The translations under genes and the position numbers were made by a program. From contig CALDOC010000166.1 of NCBI GenBank assembly GCA_937914675.1, forward strand, positions 1-7,694: a DNA stretch of 7,694 nt, in the 5' to 3' direction. This DNA comes from an uncultured Sulfurimonas sp. (GTDB taxonomy: Bacteria; Campylobacterota; Campylobacteria; Campylobacterales; Sulfurimonadaceae). How positions within the stretch are numbered: the first letter of the stretch is position 1; every line of letters begins with the position of its first letter. Under the pieces are notes generated by a model. That model ran no database searches. It was not told the origin of the DNA and saw only the letters and a program-made list of their open reading frames with translations. Shown one piece after another: positions 1 to 6,228 of the stretch.

Positions 1-14
1 TTTTTGGTCATTTT

Positions 15-36
15 TCAAAAATATTTCCTTTTTTGA
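15..36. repeat. AT-only inverted repeat past the PAP2 stop
   Basis: Seven bases (15-21) pair with seven bases (30-36) around an 8-base loop. The pairs are almost all A:T, so the hairpin would be weak, and on the transcribed minus strand an A-run rather than a U-run follows. It lies 42 bases beyond the PAP2 stop, where a terminator would be expected, but I do not see a convincing intrinsic terminator. Confidence 0.2.
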
Positions 37-49
37 CACTTAAGAGTCA
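34..49. repeat. Imperfect 16-base palindrome, possible operator
   Basis: The 16 bases form a near-perfect palindrome centred on CTTAAG, with TGAC and GTCA arms and one mismatched pair. It lies about 30 bases past the PAP2 stop. Such a dyad is compatible with a dimeric regulator site for a gene to the left of the window, but in AT-rich DNA it could be chance. It overlaps a TTGACA on the plus strand (33-38) and abuts a TATAAT on the minus strand (49-54). Neither has a well-spaced partner element, so no promoter is called. Confidence 0.25.
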
Positions 50-77
50 TTATAGCGCATAGATAAGTTTTCTTGAT

Positions 78-974
78 TTACTTCACTTTAATGATTAAAT
101 CATCTTTGCTTAATTGTATATATTGTTTTATATTGAGCCATTCATACAAGCTAATCGCGAGAATAAACCACAAACCACCTAACAATAAACCCGCCAGGAC
201 GTCACTGAAGTAATGAACGCCAATAATAATTCGGCTGCTTCCCAGCAACAACGCAAAACTCACCCCTGCGAATACAATCCAAACCTGAGCGTTCCAACTA
301 CTCGTACGCCGCCACCACAGATAAAAAAGTACGGCGTAAAATGACATTGCGAGCGTTGAATGTCCGCTTGGAAAAGAGGCGGTGTGCGAAACAAACAAGG
401 CTTCCGTTGGGCGTGGGCGAGCAAACCCATATTTACCCAAGGCCGCCATACTTATACTGCCTATAAAGCTGATGAACAATGGTAAAGCCCAGAAGCGATT
501 TCCAAACATGCTAAGCGTTATAAGGGCTATAATCCATAACGGTACGACAACATTAGCATTGCCTAGCATGGTAATAGAATGGAACGCGGACACGATGGAC
601 TTTGTATGCGCCTCCGCCATCACCGTAGCCATCCAATAATCGAACCGTACTATAAAGTCTCTCTCTACTACGTCTTCCACTACGCCGCAGAGTAATAGCG
701 CAAAAGCGAGAAAAGTGATAGCGGCGAGGGTTAATGGCAACCCCGTTAAACGTTGATTGTCAAATCGCGAGCTCAATAAACGCGCGAGTCGTGGAAAAGG
801 CAATGCGTCTAATTGCCAGGATGTCATTATATGTTGTAAGAGTCTTAGTATTGTTCGCGCAAATCGCCATAAAAATATCCAAAGCAACACCCAAACCGCA
901 ACTATCCACCAGCCAATGTTTTCCAGTAAAAACAAGCCTTGCGTTTGTATCCAAGTCCATAGCCAATCATCCAT
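78..974 (-). CDS. PAP2-family membrane phosphatase (phosphatidic acid or isoprenyl phosphate type)
   Basis: This is an integral membrane phosphatase of the PAP2 superfamily, which removes phosphate from lipid substrates such as phosphatidic acid, phosphatidylglycerol phosphate or undecaprenyl pyrophosphate. Numbering from the upstream ATG at 980, all three signature motifs are intact: K183-x6-R190-P191, P204-S-G-H207, and S249-R250-x5-H256-x3-D260. H207, H256 and D260 are the expected catalytic residues. About six hydrophobic segments are visible, two of them in an N-terminal extension (about residues 1-100) ahead of the core. I set the start at the second ATG (974), giving 298 residues: the AAGGAG site at 982-987 is 7 bases from it but only 1 base from the ATG at 980. 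The region around residues 80-145, with its VVEDV stretch, recalls the PAP2 half of DedA-PAP2 fusions, but no DedA domain is present. The substrate cannot be told from sequence. It is the last gene of the run, probably co-transcribed with the antiporter. Confidence 0.93.
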   Translation of the reverse strand: MDDWLWTWIQTQGLFLLENIGWWIVAVWVLLWIFLWRFARTILRLLQHIMTSWQLDALPFPRLARLLSSRFDNQRLTGLPLTLAAITFLAFALLLCGVVEDVVERDFIVRFDYWMATVMAEAHTKSIVSAFHSITMLGNANVVVPLWIIALITLSMFGNRFWALPLFISFIGSISMAALGKYGFARPRPTEALFVSHTASFPSGHSTLAMSFYAVLFYLWWRRTSSWNAQVWIVFAGVSFALLLGSSRIIIGVHYFSDVLAGLLLGGLWFILAISLYEWLNIKQYIQLSKDDLIIKVK

Positions 975-981
975 TTGCATT

Positions 982-987
982 CTCCTT
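982..987 (-). promoter_or_regulatory. Shine-Dalgarno site that decides the PAP2 start
   Basis: On the minus strand this reads AAGGAG, a near-consensus ribosome binding site. The ATG at 980-978 is only 1 base away, too close for normal initiation, whereas the in-frame ATG at 974-972 is at the ideal 7-base distance. The second ATG is therefore the likely start. Confidence 0.75.
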
Positions 988-1004
988 ATGGACAGTTCAG
1001 TGAA

Positions 1005-1070
1005 TTAAAAAGCATATCGTTTATTGGGGTCATTCCATGCTGTGATTGTGATAGAATTTTCATTTTCCAT
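1005..1070 (-). CDS. Possible 21-residue small protein or leader peptide
   Basis: A short reading frame starts with ATG at 1070-1068 and ends with TAA at 1007-1005, encoding about 21 residues (begins MENENSITIT, ends KRYAF). It is preceded by AAGAGG (1077-1082) with a 6-base spacer, a good ribosome binding site for such a short frame. The peptide is polar with no membrane segment and I recognise no family. It sits alone in the gap between the antiporter stop and the PAP2 start, ending 30 bases before the PAP2 ATG. It could be a real small protein, a leader peptide coupling translation into the PAP2 gene, or chance. The only support is the start context and its placement in an otherwise gene-free gap. 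Confidence 0.3.
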   Translation of the reverse strand: MENENSITITAWNDPNKRYAF

Positions 1071-1090
1071 ATTGAACCTCTTGCATTAGT

Positions 1091-2893
1091 TTACTCAATA
1101 TTTTCTGGAGGCGTGAACAATATAAGATTTTTTAACTCTTTATCTAGTTCACCCTCTTTAAAAGGATAAAGAAATATACGCTCACTCTTTGTTATAACGG
1201 CAATAAGCAAAGCATCTTCCGTATTTTTCTTTATTGCGTCTTCGTAAGTAAATTCTTCAGACAACAAAGTTGTTTGAAATTTCCATCCTTTATTAAAATT
1301 ACTAATAAAATCACCATAAAACGCTTCCGAGTCAAAAAGAGAATCTCCTCTTATCGCTTCGCTTGGTAATTTATTTTCATTTTCACTTACTTGCTTCCAT
1401 CCTATTTCATAAACGTTGTTATGGCCAAGTTCCGGGGCGAAGTGTGAGCATACTAAAGTATTGTAGGATTTGTTTGGGGTCAAAGCGAGGAGTTTAGTAA
1501 TGTGTGAGAGTTCTAAAACTTCTTCGGTTCTCTCCGCTAAAATTTCTCCGTAAAAAGTAGGGATGTTTTGCATTCTAGCGGGTTTTAAATTTTCCCAATG
1601 TTGATCGACTAACAATACTGGAATTTCATTTTTTTGCAATTCACTCGCTAGCGCGATACTCCAATCCGACGCGCCGATTAGCATCAGTCCATCAGGGTGA
1701 CTAGACGCCAAATTTAGTTTTTTTGCCAACCAGCCAATGCTTAAGCCATGCAAAACAACGGTGAGCATAATCAACGCGAAAACTAAAGGAAGCAATAATT
1801 CAGCGCCAGCGTAGCCCTTCTCTATAAGTTGAGGACTAAACAAACCGGCAACGGCCGCCGCCACAATGCCTCTTGGCGCGATCCAGGCCATCAATAGTCG
1901 CTCATGCCAGTCAATATCGGTTCTGATCGTGGACAAATAGATAGTCAGCGGTCTAAACGCGAAGATTATTAAAAACAGAAGCAACCAACTTTGCCAACCC
2001 AATCGTTGTAAAATTTCGGGTTTTATCTCCGCCGTCAATATAATAAATATAGATGAAACCAGGAGTATCGTCACAGACTCTTTAAATCGTCTTAATTCGC
2101 CCAACGAGTTCAATTTTTGGTTTGCGAGGGTGATTCCCAATATGGTCGTCGCCATAAGTCCCGCTTCGCTTTGCGCAAGATTTGCCAAGGAGTAAACAAG
2201 AAAAACAGTGATTAAAATGAGAGGTGATTTTAAATGTTCAGGAACTTTTCCCTTTTTAAAAGCTTCCGCCATCATAAAACCAACGCCAACGCCAAGCATC
2301 AAGGACACGACAAGACTTAATCCCAGCCCCATAACTATGTTAATCACCAAAGTCTCGCTTTGGGATAACATATAATAGCCATAAATCAGCACCACGAGCA
2401 AAGCGCCAACAGGATCGTTTATAATCCCCTCCCAGCGTAATAGCGCCGCCGGTCTTCTACTTAAATTTGCTTGCTTTAATAGCGGTACGATTACCGTAGG
2501 CCCGGTTACTATAATGATAGCTCCGAAGATTAACGCCACAGGCGTAGATAGACCCACTAAGTAGTGTGAAGCTATTGCTCCAAGTGAAAAAGTGGCTACA
2601 ACATTCCAAGTTATTAAGCGGTTTATGACTTGTGAATTTTGTTTAAATTCATGCCATTTTAAATTTAAACCACCTTCAAATAAAATAATTGCAACACTGA
2701 GCGAGACTATTGGGTGTAGCATATCTCCAAAATCTTCTTTTGGATTAATCCATCCAGTTATTGGTCCCATAATAAAGCCCGCAATTATCAAGAGTATTAA
2801 CGCTGGTATTTTTAAACGCCAGCCTATCCATTGCAAAGCAATGCCAACTATAAGTATTGACGCCATAACTTCCGTGAGATGTTGATGTAGCAT
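1091..2893 (-). CDS. CPA1-family Na+(K+)/H+ antiporter with C-terminal TrkA_N-like domain
   Basis: This is an inner-membrane monovalent cation/proton antiporter for pH and sodium or potassium homeostasis. Residues 1-395 hold about 12-13 hydrophobic segments of the NhaP/CPA1 fold. Visible landmarks are TGP at 130-132 in the first unwound helix, the EGIINDP motif at 155-161 with the ion-binding Asn159-Asp160 pair, and conserved arginines R314 (FRP) and R341 (APRG). Residues 402-500 look like a cytosolic Rossmann (TrkA_N/RCK) domain: beta strand LMLIG, then GASDWS where GxGxxG would be, then an acidic D430 ending LLVD. Only one glycine of that motif is kept; from memory, degenerate versions are common in this antiporter subfamily, so nucleotide sensing is uncertain. 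Residues 500-600 are soluble and not recognised. At 600 residues it is much longer than a plain NhaP (about 400-450), because of the tail. An AAGGA site about 6 bases upstream supports the ATG at 2893. It begins 19 bases after the APC permease stop. The ion is not determined. Confidence 0.92.
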   Translation of the reverse strand: MLHQHLTEVMASILIVGIALQWIGWRLKIPALILLIIAGFIMGPITGWINPKEDFGDMLHPIVSLSVAIILFEGGLNLKWHEFKQNSQVINRLITWNVVATFSLGAIASHYLVGLSTPVALIFGAIIIVTGPTVIVPLLKQANLSRRPAALLRWEGIINDPVGALLVVLIYGYYMLSQSETLVINIVMGLGLSLVVSLMLGVGVGFMMAEAFKKGKVPEHLKSPLILITVFLVYSLANLAQSEAGLMATTILGITLANQKLNSLGELRRFKESVTILLVSSIFIILTAEIKPEILQRLGWQSWLLLFLIIFAFRPLTIYLSTIRTDIDWHERLLMAWIAPRGIVAAAVAGLFSPQLIEKGYAGAELLLPLVFALIMLTVVLHGLSIGWLAKKLNLASSHPDGLMLIGASDWSIALASELQKNEIPVLLVDQHWENLKPARMQNIPTFYGEILAERTEEVLELSHITKLLALTPNKSYNTLVCSHFAPELGHNNVYEIGWKQVSENENKLPSEAIRGDSLFDSEAFYGDFISNFNKGWKFQTTLLSEEFTYEDAIKKNTEDALLIAVITKSERIFLYPFKEGELDKELKNLILFTPPENIE

Positions 2894-2912
2894 TTATTTT
2901 CCTTTTAGAAAT

Positions 2913-4130
2913 TCAAAAAAACTTCTGCCATGCCTGAAATCCCAAGACGACTATGGACGTTACAAAACCAAAGAGCGACACCCAGCGAGGAAATGAGATT
3001 TTCTGCTTGGTATCTCTATATTCTTTTCCTTTGATGAGCCAAAGAGAAAGGTTCACTATGGCGAAAATTATGAGTATTATAAAGCTAGTAGACTCCGCTA
3101 AGGTTTGCAATGGAAAAAATATCGCTAACGCGAGTACAATGAGCGTTATGAGCGCTGTCGCTCGAAGCGGCGTTTGGGTTTTAAAGTTGATTTTTCCTAA
3201 AAAAGTTGGCGCTTGATCTTTTTTGGACAAACCGTACACGACGCGAGAAGCCATAATGATCTGCGCCAACGCTCCATTGATGATTAAAATGCTGACAATT
3301 CCCATCATTTTCATAGAAAAAGCTCCATGGCCACGCAAAATTTCCGCGACGGGTGTGTTGCTAGCTGCGAGCGCTTCTGGCGATACTGTTAGAACCGCGA
3401 TTGTAGACACGACTACATATATAATGGTAGTCAGAAAAATGCTCACTAAAATGGCGATAGGTAAATTTTTTCTTACGTCTTTTACCTCTTCGGCCATATT
3501 TACCATATCTTCAAAACCTATAAAAGCGTAAAAGCCTAAAAAGGCTCCGGAAAACACACCCAGCCAAACAGCGTTACCTGTCGGGATAAAGAGCTCTTGG
3601 AATCTACTTGGTAACGCTGACAAACTATCTCCCGCGACAAAGACAATGTAAACTAACGCTCCTATTTGTATGACGCTTATAACGGCAACAAAAGCAACGG
3701 ATTTACCAACGCCCCATCCTGCAATTGCTCCCATACTTAGTACTAAAAGAAGTATAACGAGTGTTTGAGGGACAGATATTAAGTCTTGTATAAAACCAGC
3801 TGTAGCGACCGTTATAGTTGCAGCGGAGACAATACCGGTCAATATAACCAACCAACCAACAAGAGTGGAAAAGTTTTTATTTGAAAATGCTTCTTGAGTA
3901 TAACGGGCTTCTCCAGCGCTAAAAGGAAATTGTGAAGACAACTCAGAAAAAGATGTCGCGCTTATAAACGCCAACAAGCCTGCAAGCAGAAAAGCCAGAG
4001 GAGTGAAAAGAGCCGCTTCGCCAGCAATTTCTCCAAGCAAGGCGTAAAATCCTCCGCCTATCATAGTTCCTAATCCATAAAGGATAAGTATGGGTAGCGA
4101 TATGGAGCGATTTAGTTTTGCAGTTGACAT
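2913..4130 (-). CDS. APC-superfamily amino acid or amine permease
   Basis: This is a cytoplasmic-membrane transporter of the amino acid/polyamine/organocation superfamily (LeuT fold), likely moving an amino acid or amine by proton symport or exchange. The first helix carries the glycine-rich substrate-site motif GTMIGGGFYALLG (residues 21-33). The unwound sixth helix and following loop show FxGFEDMVNMAEEVKD and NLP (about 203-224), the typical F-G-E-N-EE-LP pattern. The helix 8 to loop motif ASRVVYGLSKKDQAP lies at 294-308 and TPLRA at 320-324. I count about 11 hydrophobic segments, the last at 382-400. The family usually has 12 in 430-480 residues, so at 405 residues the final helix appears to be missing. 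The stop is clean and no frameshift is seen. It starts immediately after the exchanger stop (TAAATG), with AAAGG 7 bases upstream of the ATG, so translation is probably coupled. The substrate cannot be assigned. Confidence 0.92.
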   Translation of the reverse strand: MSTAKLNRSISLPILILYGLGTMIGGGFYALLGEIAGEAALFTPLAFLLAGLLAFISATSFSELSSQFPFSAGEARYTQEAFSNKNFSTLVGWLVILTGIVSAATITVATAGFIQDLISVPQTLVILLLVLSMGAIAGWGVGKSVAFVAVISVIQIGALVYIVFVAGDSLSALPSRFQELFIPTGNAVWLGVFSGAFLGFYAFIGFEDMVNMAEEVKDVRKNLPIAILVSIFLTTIIYVVVSTIAVLTVSPEALAASNTPVAEILRGHGAFSMKMMGIVSILIINGALAQIIMASRVVYGLSKKDQAPTFLGKINFKTQTPLRATALITLIVLALAIFFPLQTLAESTSFIILIIFAIVNLSLWLIKGKEYRDTKQKISFPRWVSLFGFVTSIVVLGFQAWQKFF

Positions 4131-5225
4131 TTAAGTACCTTTAAGCGTATAGAGTATGTAGAGGGTGATTATGTATATAATTAAAACGGCTATGGAGTCA
4201 AGCCCCATTTTTAGAAAAGTTTTTCTTTTTCTTACAATGAGTCCAATGACGTAAATAGCCGTGACGACTATGCCTGAGATGAGAGCGAATTTTGCCGAGT
4301 CGTTCGCGCTATTGAGTATGGCTCCTTTGAGATAAAACATGTCCGCTGGTAAAAGCAAAAATATCATAATAAGATTACTTCCGAAAATATTTGATATCGC
4401 CATACTCTGCGAGCCAAGACGCACCGCTGCGACGCTTGCGCTCAGCTCTGGCAAAGAGGTACTGCTAGCAAGCAGAGTCGCTCCGATAAAACTTGAACCC
4501 AATCCTGATTGCGTCGCTATGGCTTCCGCGGTTTGTACAAGTATTACGCCTGAAATAAGTATTGTCAAACTTGCGTACCCACTGTATAAATAGAGCGTTT
4601 TTGTAGCGTGTGAGCTTTTTTCCATTTTTTCTTTTGGATTTGCTTTTTGCTTTATGTCATCAGGGATATTCGCGACGCTCCAACCATTGTTTTTACCATA
4701 GTTTAAAAATACAAAGATGGAAAATATGTAAAACAAGGCTAACAGAATAGGACTTAATCCTATGTGCCAAAAGACAATGGTATCACCTAGCATTGTGGCT
4801 ACTAAAACAAATGAGAGCAGTAAGATTAAAACGACTCCTTGAAGTAGGTTAATAGACTTACGAGCTGCATAACTTAAAGTCATCGAGCCAATAACAAAAA
4901 TATCTGCAATAGCAAGAACCGCTGTTTGCATCGTCATGCCACCAAACATAGCATTTAAAACAAGTTCCCCATTTCCATGTAGAGCACCTGTAGTGTTTGT
5001 TACTATCTCGGGGAGTTGCGTAGCAAGCGCTAAAAATATAAATCCCATACTCGCTTTATCCCAATTCTTGCGATCAGAGATAATATCCGCGTATATACTC
5101 AAACGCGTGCCGGACAACCATACGGCGACACCCGCTAAAAAAAATAGCGTTAAGTTCAGCCAGAGGGGAAATGTGTGAAAACTAAGCATATAGTTCATAC
5201 TCTTAATAACTATTTGTCCTTCCAT
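4131..5225 (-). CDS. CaCA-family cation exchanger (Na+/Ca2+ or related) with degenerate first alpha repeat
   Basis: This is a ten-helix membrane exchanger of the Ca2+/cation antiporter family. It has two hydrophobic halves (about 21-176 and 211-361) joined by a charged loop at 177-209, each with an alpha repeat. The second repeat (about 248-291) is close to consensus: STSLPE at 255-260 and NIFGSN at 279-284. The first (about 61-105) is degenerate: ATQLPE at 68-73 in place of GTSLPE, and NAMFGGM at 91-97 in place of N-x-x-G-S-N. The key glutamates E73 and E260 are both kept, so transport is plausible but ion choice may differ from classical Na+/Ca2+ exchange. The 364-residue length is normal. 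The ATG at 5225 overlaps the DUF502 stop as TAATG and has AAGGTG 7 bases upstream, which favours it over later ATGs at codons 10 and 13, which lack a good site. The APC gene follows with no gap. Confidence 0.88.
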   Translation of the reverse strand: MEGQIVIKSMNYMLSFHTFPLWLNLTLFFLAGVAVWLSGTRLSIYADIISDRKNWDKASMGFIFLALATQLPEIVTNTTGALHGNGELVLNAMFGGMTMQTAVLAIADIFVIGSMTLSYAARKSINLLQGVVLILLLSFVLVATMLGDTIVFWHIGLSPILLALFYIFSIFVFLNYGKNNGWSVANIPDDIKQKANPKEKMEKSSHATKTLYLYSGYASLTILISGVILVQTAEAIATQSGLGSSFIGATLLASSTSLPELSASVAAVRLGSQSMAISNIFGSNLIMIFLLLPADMFYLKGAILNSANDSAKFALISGIVVTAIYVIGLIVRKRKTFLKMGLDSIAVLIIYIITLYILYTLKGT

Positions 5226-5824
5226 TAGTCTTCACCTTTTTCATTTTTATCTCCATTATTATTCGAGATACCGGCAGTTGTCACAAATCTTAAAGCGTCT
5301 TCTATTTTCATATCAAGATGAGTAAGATTTTTTCTAGGTATAAAAAGAGCGTATCCACCCACTTGATAGCTCATCTGAAGATAAACCATAACGGGATCTT
5401 CCATGTCAAGATTATGAAAATCTTTCAAATCGTCCGTAGTGATAAAACCAATCATTTTCGCTTCAAGTGATGGGAATTCAACTAATACTATTGAATTATT
5501 ATCATTTTTTTTCATATTAGATAAGAATCTAAAAAAATCTTTTATACTGCCATATAGACCACTGAGTATAGGAGTTTTATCTATTAATTTTTCAAAAAAG
5601 ACTCTGATACTTTGAATAATCCAAAATTTTAAAAGAACTCCGATAATATAAACTGAAATCAAACCGAAAATAAATCCCATTCCGCTTATATAATACTCAA
5701 GAGGCGTAAATATTAGTAAAATATCTTTAAAGAAAAGTTCAGTTTGAGTTAAAATCCATATTAAAATATACAAAATCAGGGCGGTAGGTATCACCAGACC
5801 AAGACCATTTAAAAACGTTTTCAT
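5225..5824 (-). CDS. DUF502 family membrane protein
   Basis: A 199-residue protein of the DUF502 family, which is widespread in proteobacteria and related to the plant COV (continuous vascular ring) proteins; its biochemical role is unknown. Two transmembrane segments are visible at about 5-25 and 48-68, followed by a soluble part. Family-like landmarks are DKTPILSGLYGSIKDFF (82-98), the strand VLVEFPS then MIGFITTDD (113-132), YQVGGYALFIP (153-163), and LDMKIEDALRFVTTAG (170-185). The usual proline-rich PTTPNPTSG loop is replaced by MSYQVGG (151-157). The tail after residue 187 is short, charged and rich in N, D, K and E. A GAGGA site at 5831-5835, 6 bases from the ATG, gives a strong start. 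The gene lies 18 bases after the coiled-coil gene and overlaps the exchanger start by one base. It is very AT-rich (sampled lines about 28% GC). Given its partners a role in membrane or ion homeostasis is possible, but that is inference. Confidence 0.88.
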   Translation of the reverse strand: MKTFLNGLGLVIPTALILYILIWILTQTELFFKDILLIFTPLEYYISGMGFIFGLISVYIIGVLLKFWIIQSIRVFFEKLIDKTPILSGLYGSIKDFFRFLSNMKKNDNNSIVLVEFPSLEAKMIGFITTDDLKDFHNLDMEDPVMVYLQMSYQVGGYALFIPRKNLTHLDMKIEDALRFVTTAGISNNNGDKNEKGED

Positions 5825-5842
5825 TTATACTCCTCGCATTAT

Positions 5843-6121
5843 TTACTCTTTGAGCTTTGCAAAGGCGCTCTTGACGTTAGAGCTTAGTGAATTCCGGGCA
5901 CTCTCTGTATCTATTTTTAAATCTTCCCAAGTACTTTCACTAGCTTTCCCTAATTCATGTATCTTAGATTTTACAATCACATACTCATCTTGCATAGCAT
6001 GAATTTCTTTGATATATTTTAAATTCGTATCATCTGCTTTAGCACTCAGCACCTCTAGGTTGGCCTTTACTAATTCCAACTCAGCCTCTATTTTTTGTTT
6101 ATACGCGTCTTTCGTATTCAT
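5843..6121 (-). CDS. Small coiled-coil protein, sll1863-like stress-response type
   Basis: A soluble, highly charged 92-residue protein with no signal peptide or membrane segment. Residues 5-58 form a long helix with heptad-like hydrophobic spacing (I11, L15, L17, L22, L25, then I37, I40, M43, V48). A second amphipathic helix spans about 64-91 and starts with the motif W65-E-D-L-K. This arrangement, an N-terminal DAYKxKxEAELE-type start, a coiled coil, then S-x-WEDLK and a helix ending AFAKLK, matches my recollection of the small coiled-coil proteins named after Synechocystis Sll1863, annotated as stress-response proteins. They often sit next to membrane-stress genes; the mechanism is unknown. 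AAGGA 8 bases upstream supports the ATG at 6121. It is the first gene of the tightly packed block, with DUF502 18 bases downstream, so it may cooperate with DUF502, for example as a cytosolic partner. That pairing is inference from position alone. Confidence 0.82.
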   Translation of the reverse strand: MNTKDAYKQKIEAELELVKANLEVLSAKADDTNLKYIKEIHAMQDEYVIVKSKIHELGKASESTWEDLKIDTESARNSLSSNVKSAFAKLKE

Positions 6122-6155
6122 AATGTTTTTCCTTTTATTTTCTGGAGAGTTGTCT

Positions 6156-6173
6156 ACGGCTCTTTATAGCCGC
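6156..6173 (-). repeat. Small GC-rich hairpin ahead of the coiled-coil gene
   Basis: On the minus strand CGGCT pairs with AGCCG around the loop ATAAAG, with one extra G-U pair outside. No U-run follows, so it is not a standard intrinsic terminator. It lies 35 bases upstream of the coiled-coil start, in the leader if the block has its own promoter, or in the intercistronic RNA if transcription continues from the DUF2254 gene. Confidence 0.35.
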
Positions 6174-6197
6174 CTACCTTGGATAGTACGAATCAGA

Positions 6198-6228
6198 ATA
6201 AGTGTAATCATTCTTACGCTCCACTTAT
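6198..6228 (-). repeat. 7-base inverted repeat overlapping the DUF2254 stop codon
   Basis: CACTTAT at 6222-6228 and ATAAGTG at 6198-6204 are perfect inverted copies separated by 17 bases. On the transcribed strand the 5' arm contains the TAA stop of the DUF2254 gene. The loop is long and no U-run follows, so it is a weak candidate for termination. A 3'-end stem-loop or a protein site in front of the coiled-coil gene are alternatives. I found no well-spaced -35 and -10 pair in the 103-base gap (6122-6224). Confidence 0.3.

Noticed and set aside
33..54. TTGACA on the plus strand (33-38) and TATAAT on the minus strand (49-54)
   Set aside because: They are on opposite strands and neither has a partner element at 16-18 bases, so a promoter is not supported in AT-rich DNA.
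382..639. Plus-strand reading frame of 85 codons inside the PAP2 gene
   Set aside because: It lies antisense to the conserved PAP2 core, shows no family features and has no operon context; it is a shadow of the real gene.
2592..2885. Plus-strand frames opposite the antiporter, APC and CaCA genes (for example 2592-2885, 3223-3531, 4339-4593)
   Set aside because: All are antisense to clearly recognised transporters and contain no recognisable domain.
5189..5198. Later ATGs (codons 10 and 13) as the true start of the CaCA exchanger
   Set aside because: They lack a well-spaced ribosome binding site, while the ATG at 5225 has AAGGTG at 7 bases and overlaps the upstream stop in the usual coupled way.
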